Origin: UBA721 sp002705165
GTDB taxonomy: Bacteria; Planctomycetota; Planctomycetia; Pirellulales; Pirellulaceae
Assembly: GCA_045565995.1 (NCBI GenBank)
Contig: JBJLEF010000001.1
Location: 2,046,001-2,110,000, forward strand
DNA length: 64,000 nucleotides
Direction of reading: 5' to 3'
This document shows positions 61,889 through 64,000 of the stretch, in pieces. The position numbers were made by a program, and so were the translations under genes. The notes under the pieces were generated by a model. That model was given only the letters and a program-made list of their open reading frames with translations, made no database searches and was not told where the DNA came from. Within the stretch, counting starts at the first letter, position 1; each line of letters starts with the position of its first letter.

Positions 61889-62236
61889 ATGAAATTAATC
61901 ATTGCCATTATTCAGCCAAGTCGTCTGGAAGATGTGAAAGCCGCTTTGACCGAGGTAGAGGTATCCCGGCTGACAGTAATGGATTGTCAGGGTTTTGGCC
62001 GGCAAAAAGGACAGACGGAAATGTACCGTGGTCGGGAGCTGACGGTTAATTTGTTACGCAAGACTCAATTGCAAATTGCTGTGAATGACGAATTCGTTGA
62101 GCCAACGATTCAAGCCATTCTAAAAGTTGGCCGTACGGGAGAATCTGGTGCCATTGGCGATGGGAAGATTTTTGTTCTGCCCATGGACGACTGCGTGCGT
62201 ATCCGGACGGGAGAACGTGGCTCAGATGCGATCTAG
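61889..62236 (+). CDS. glnB: P-II nitrogen regulator GlnB family, without the uridylylated tyrosine
   Basis: Trimeric sensor of 2-oxoglutarate and ATP/ADP, which inhibits Amt and controls glutamine synthetase. The frame opens at 61874; MKLIIAIIQPSRLEDV at 61889 is the usual start, giving 115 residues. GFGRQKGQTEMYRG (T-loop base) and GRTGESGAIGDGKIFVLP and CVRIRTGERGSDAI are conserved. In the T-loop, E. coli reads RGAEYMVDF; here it reads RGRELTVNL, so the uridylylated Tyr51 is Leu. It lies behind amt, its expected target. Confidence 0.94.
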   Translation: MKLIIAIIQPSRLEDVKAALTEVEVSRLTVMDCQGFGRQKGQTEMYRGRELTVNLLRKTQLQIAVNDEFVEPTIQAILKVGRTGESGAIGDGKIFVLPMDDCVRIRTGERGSDAI

Positions 62237-62281
62237 CTGGCGAAGGCTATTGGTAAATGTGAATGCCAACGAACGCGGAAC

Positions 62282-62314
62282 GTTCGTGCAGCCTTAAGGC
62301 TGCTGAGTACGAAC
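62282..62314. promoter_or_regulatory. nested hairpin between glnB and the small lipoprotein gene
   Basis: GTTCGT, GCAGCC, TTAA, GGCTGC, then ACGAAC: an inner perfect palindrome (GCAGCCTTAAGGCTGC) inside an outer 6-bp pair. It overlaps the 3' end of the leftward gene. With no clear T run on either strand it is a poor terminator; it may slow both convergent transcripts. Confidence 0.5.
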
Positions 62315-62563
62315 CATTTGTCCCAGATATTTATCCCGGACAGGTTCCGGTAGTGGCCGGTCAAATTCCGGAGGACGCATGCCTCCGAGATCGTCTCCTA
62401 TTTCTGTCGCGGAATAGGGATCAAACAGGGCAGCACGATATTGCTGCTGGCGGATCTCTCCGCGAGGTTTAGTCACCTGCTCTTGGAAATGCTGACAGCC
62501 CACGCTCGCCAGACTACTTAATAATAGCAGTGAGAGTGTCGTAATGTAGTGCCAACGTTGCAT
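62294..62563 (-). CDS. small lipoprotein, 89 residues
   Basis: Signal peptide with lipobox SVGC (MQRWHYITTLSLLLLSSLASVGC), then a short mature part PRGEIRQQQYRAALFDPYSATEIGDD and RPPEFDRPLPEPVRDKYLGQM. The RQQQYRAAxFDPY and RPPxFDxPLPEPVR pattern is, as I recall, shared by small planctomycete lipoproteins; no function is known. It is divergent from tatC and convergent with glnB. Confidence 0.78.
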   Translation of the reverse strand: MQRWHYITTLSLLLLSSLASVGCQHFQEQVTKPRGEIRQQQYRAALFDPYSATEIGDDLGGMRPPEFDRPLPEPVRDKYLGQMVRTQQP

Positions 62564-62924
62564 TAGGGGGAATCCAGAATGTCAAGTTTATACTAGTCAG
62601 AGATCTCGAACCGATAGGGGGGGATTATAGTGACCCATTGGAATCTGCGATATACCATTGTGTTAAGTTGAATTCACTCTCAAACTCTCATCTTCTGGCA
62701 GTTTGTCTTCTAGTTTATGCGTGTCTGTCATGTTAAACTTGGGACATTCCTGCAGACACCTTTAGTGGTCTGTTTCAGCTGGTGCGGCAGCTTCCTTCCG
62801 TATGAATTTGGGACCCTTTCACAACTGTGAAGTTCTGATCTGGTCGTCTTGATGTTTTCATATGCGTCGCCGGAATTCCGGTGTAACCAACGACTATCCA
62901 TTTGGAAAAACTTGATTTCTAGTT
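62564..62924. other. 361-base divergent region before tatC
   Basis: No gene is supported. A tatA-like small gene is not here. Promoters of the lipoprotein gene and of tatC must lie here; I could not assign them. Confidence 0.4.
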
Positions 62925-64000
62925 ATGGCTAAAAACCCTAAAGAAGATCTGTTTGCAGATTCTACGATGACGTTCGGTGAGCATCTGGAAGAGTTGCGCC
63001 ACTGCTTGTTCCGTGCCGCGATTGGGTTAGTGATTGGTGTGGGATTTGGTTTGTTCTATGCAGATGATGTGATCAAGCAAATCCAGGTCCCGCTCAAAGC
63101 TTCACTGCGATCTTACTACCGTCATGCGGCTCTTGACCGCATACAGGATGATGATATCGCTCAGGCTGAGTTGGCAGGACTGATAACCAAAGAAGACTAC
63201 GTTTCCAATGACATCGAAGTCGAACTTGACAAGCTGCTCATCAGACTGAAAGTAGCTGTTCCCCGTCAATTGGGAGCACTCGACTTTGCGTTATACTCTT
63301 TCGTCCCCGAAGATTTTATTTTGGAAGCAGGCGAGCAGTCGAAATACCCAGACTTTTTTAGAAATTTCAAAACGGATTTGGATAGCGATCAGCCATGGGC
63401 AGTTTTTCTACATGGACTTCTCGATGAAACTCAGCTGGCTGCCTATGAACGACTTGCAACTTCTGGCAATGGTACGGCTGCTGAGGCGATTGCTATCCTT
63501 AATCACTGGGCGAATGATCCGAGTGTTTACGAGAACGAGCACATTCGCGAGCTTGTAAAGACTTCGATCGAAGCCCCGGAAGCCTGGTGGTCGGAACTGG
63601 ATACCAGTGGCGACGAAAACAAGATCAATGTGGATGAAGTGTTCGAAACTCTTACCCACGCCATCAAACAACCCAGTGTTGGCACTACGATTGAGGATCG
63701 GCAGCGACGTGTTAATAAGTTTGCGTTGTCTAACGCCTTCCCTGAGTATCTTCGTTCGGCTCGTCCGGCAACGATTACTTTGCCGGTTTGGGAAAAGAAA
63801 GACATTCGCGTGCAAACACTTAATGCGCATGAAGGTTTTATGATTTGGCTCAAGGCAGCCTTCATTGCAGGGTTTGTCATTGGTAGCCCCTGGATTTTCT
63901 TTCAGGTGTGGGCCTTTGTTGCTGCTGGTTTGTATCCGCACGAACGAAAGTACGTTTACATTTATTTGCCGTTCTGTCTAGCTTTGTTTTTCGGTGGAGC
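62925..64000 (+). CDS. tatC: twin-arginine translocase subunit TatC with a giant first periplasmic loop (C-terminus beyond window)
   Basis: Core receptor of the Tat export system. It is open from ATG 62925 to the window end (358 codons). The cytoplasmic entry TFGEHLEELRHCLFRA (16-31) and first helix IGLVIGVGFGLFYADD (33-48) are typical. After VPLKASLRSY comes an insert of about 230 residues, mostly charged and helical (residues about 62-290), before the usual HEGFMIWLKAAFIAGFVIG second helix and WAFVAAGLYPHERKYV (the conserved Glu region). E. coli TatC has only about 40 residues between these helices. The remaining four helices lie outside the window. Confidence 0.93.
   Translation, partial: MAKNPKEDLFADSTMTFGEHLEELRHCLFRAAIGLVIGVGFGLFYADDVIKQIQVPLKASLRSYYRHAALDRIQDDDIAQAELAGLITKEDYVSNDIEVELDKLLIRLKVAVPRQLGALDFALYSFVPEDFILEAGEQSKYPDFFRNFKTDLDSDQPWAVFLHGLLDETQLAAYERLATSGNGTAAEAIAILNHWANDPSVYENEHIRELVKTSIEAPEAWWSELDTSGDENKINVDEVFETLTHAIKQPSVGTTIEDRQRRVNKFALSNAFPEYLRSARPATITLPVWEKKDIRVQTLNAHEGFMIWLKAAFIAGFVIGSPWIFFQVWAFVAAGLYPHERKYVYIYLPFCLALFFGG

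Overview
The window looks like a chromosomal housekeeping region of a mesophilic planctomycete (order Planctomycetales, with a family such as Planctomycetaceae most likely; this is inferred from gene content and not tested by any search). GC is moderate, ribosome binding sites are mostly weak, and GTG or TTG starts occur. Several proteins have a planctomycete flavour: the 79-residue protein at 2037-2276, DUF1573 and multiheme lipoproteins, KISRS-type CysS with an insert, TatC with a giant loop, and a FabF/FabF-like pair. I saw no phage, insertion sequence, CRISPR, tRNA or rRNA. The left edge cuts serC and the right edge cuts tatC.

Layout. 1-4352: serC (partial), a TPR lipoprotein, a small conserved protein, an FHA protein and a lipoyl-attachment enzyme. 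4331-8767: a complete glycine cleavage set (gcvT-gcvH-gcvPA-gcvPB, then the lipoyl enzyme) read leftwards behind rnr (RNase R), which has a good sigma-70 type promoter. 11412-21192: a YhaM-like nuclease, then rightward proS, DUF4416, a WecA/MraY-type sugar phosphotransferase, an O-antigen ligase/TPR membrane protein, a DUF1573 protein and a four-haem lipoprotein. 21189-30050 (leftward): the translation block nusA-infB-rbfA, an endonuclease III-like protein with a histone H1-like lysine tail, a large TPR protein and yebC.

30570-37171 (leftward): fatty acid synthesis (rpmF, fabD, fabG, acpP, fabF and an active-site-less FabF partner), then ruvB. ruvC-ruvA are divergent from ruvB across five 11-bp tandem repeats. 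38571-47032 (leftward): cysS and ispF, preceded by a tightly packed set made of an ABC-2 exporter (ATPase plus two permeases), a UbiA prenyltransferase and a type I phosphodiesterase-like protein, with a TatD-like hydrolase and an 85-residue protein at its head. Three of these match components of the ebo cluster (EboB, EboC, EboF types), here combined with a dedicated exporter; this is my best candidate for an undescribed system.

47189-64000: a coiled-coil membrane-anchored protein, then polA, coaE (frameshifted), rho, ribH and nusB rightwards, ftsY leftwards, two related outer-membrane beta-barrel proteins, an amt-glnB nitrogen module with a textbook sigma-54 promoter, a small lipoprotein and tatC. 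Two apparent single-base insertions break reading frames: one in the acidic repeat tail of nusA and one in coaE. They are either sequencing or assembly errors or real changes. Coordinates of short sites were counted by eye and may be off by a base or two.
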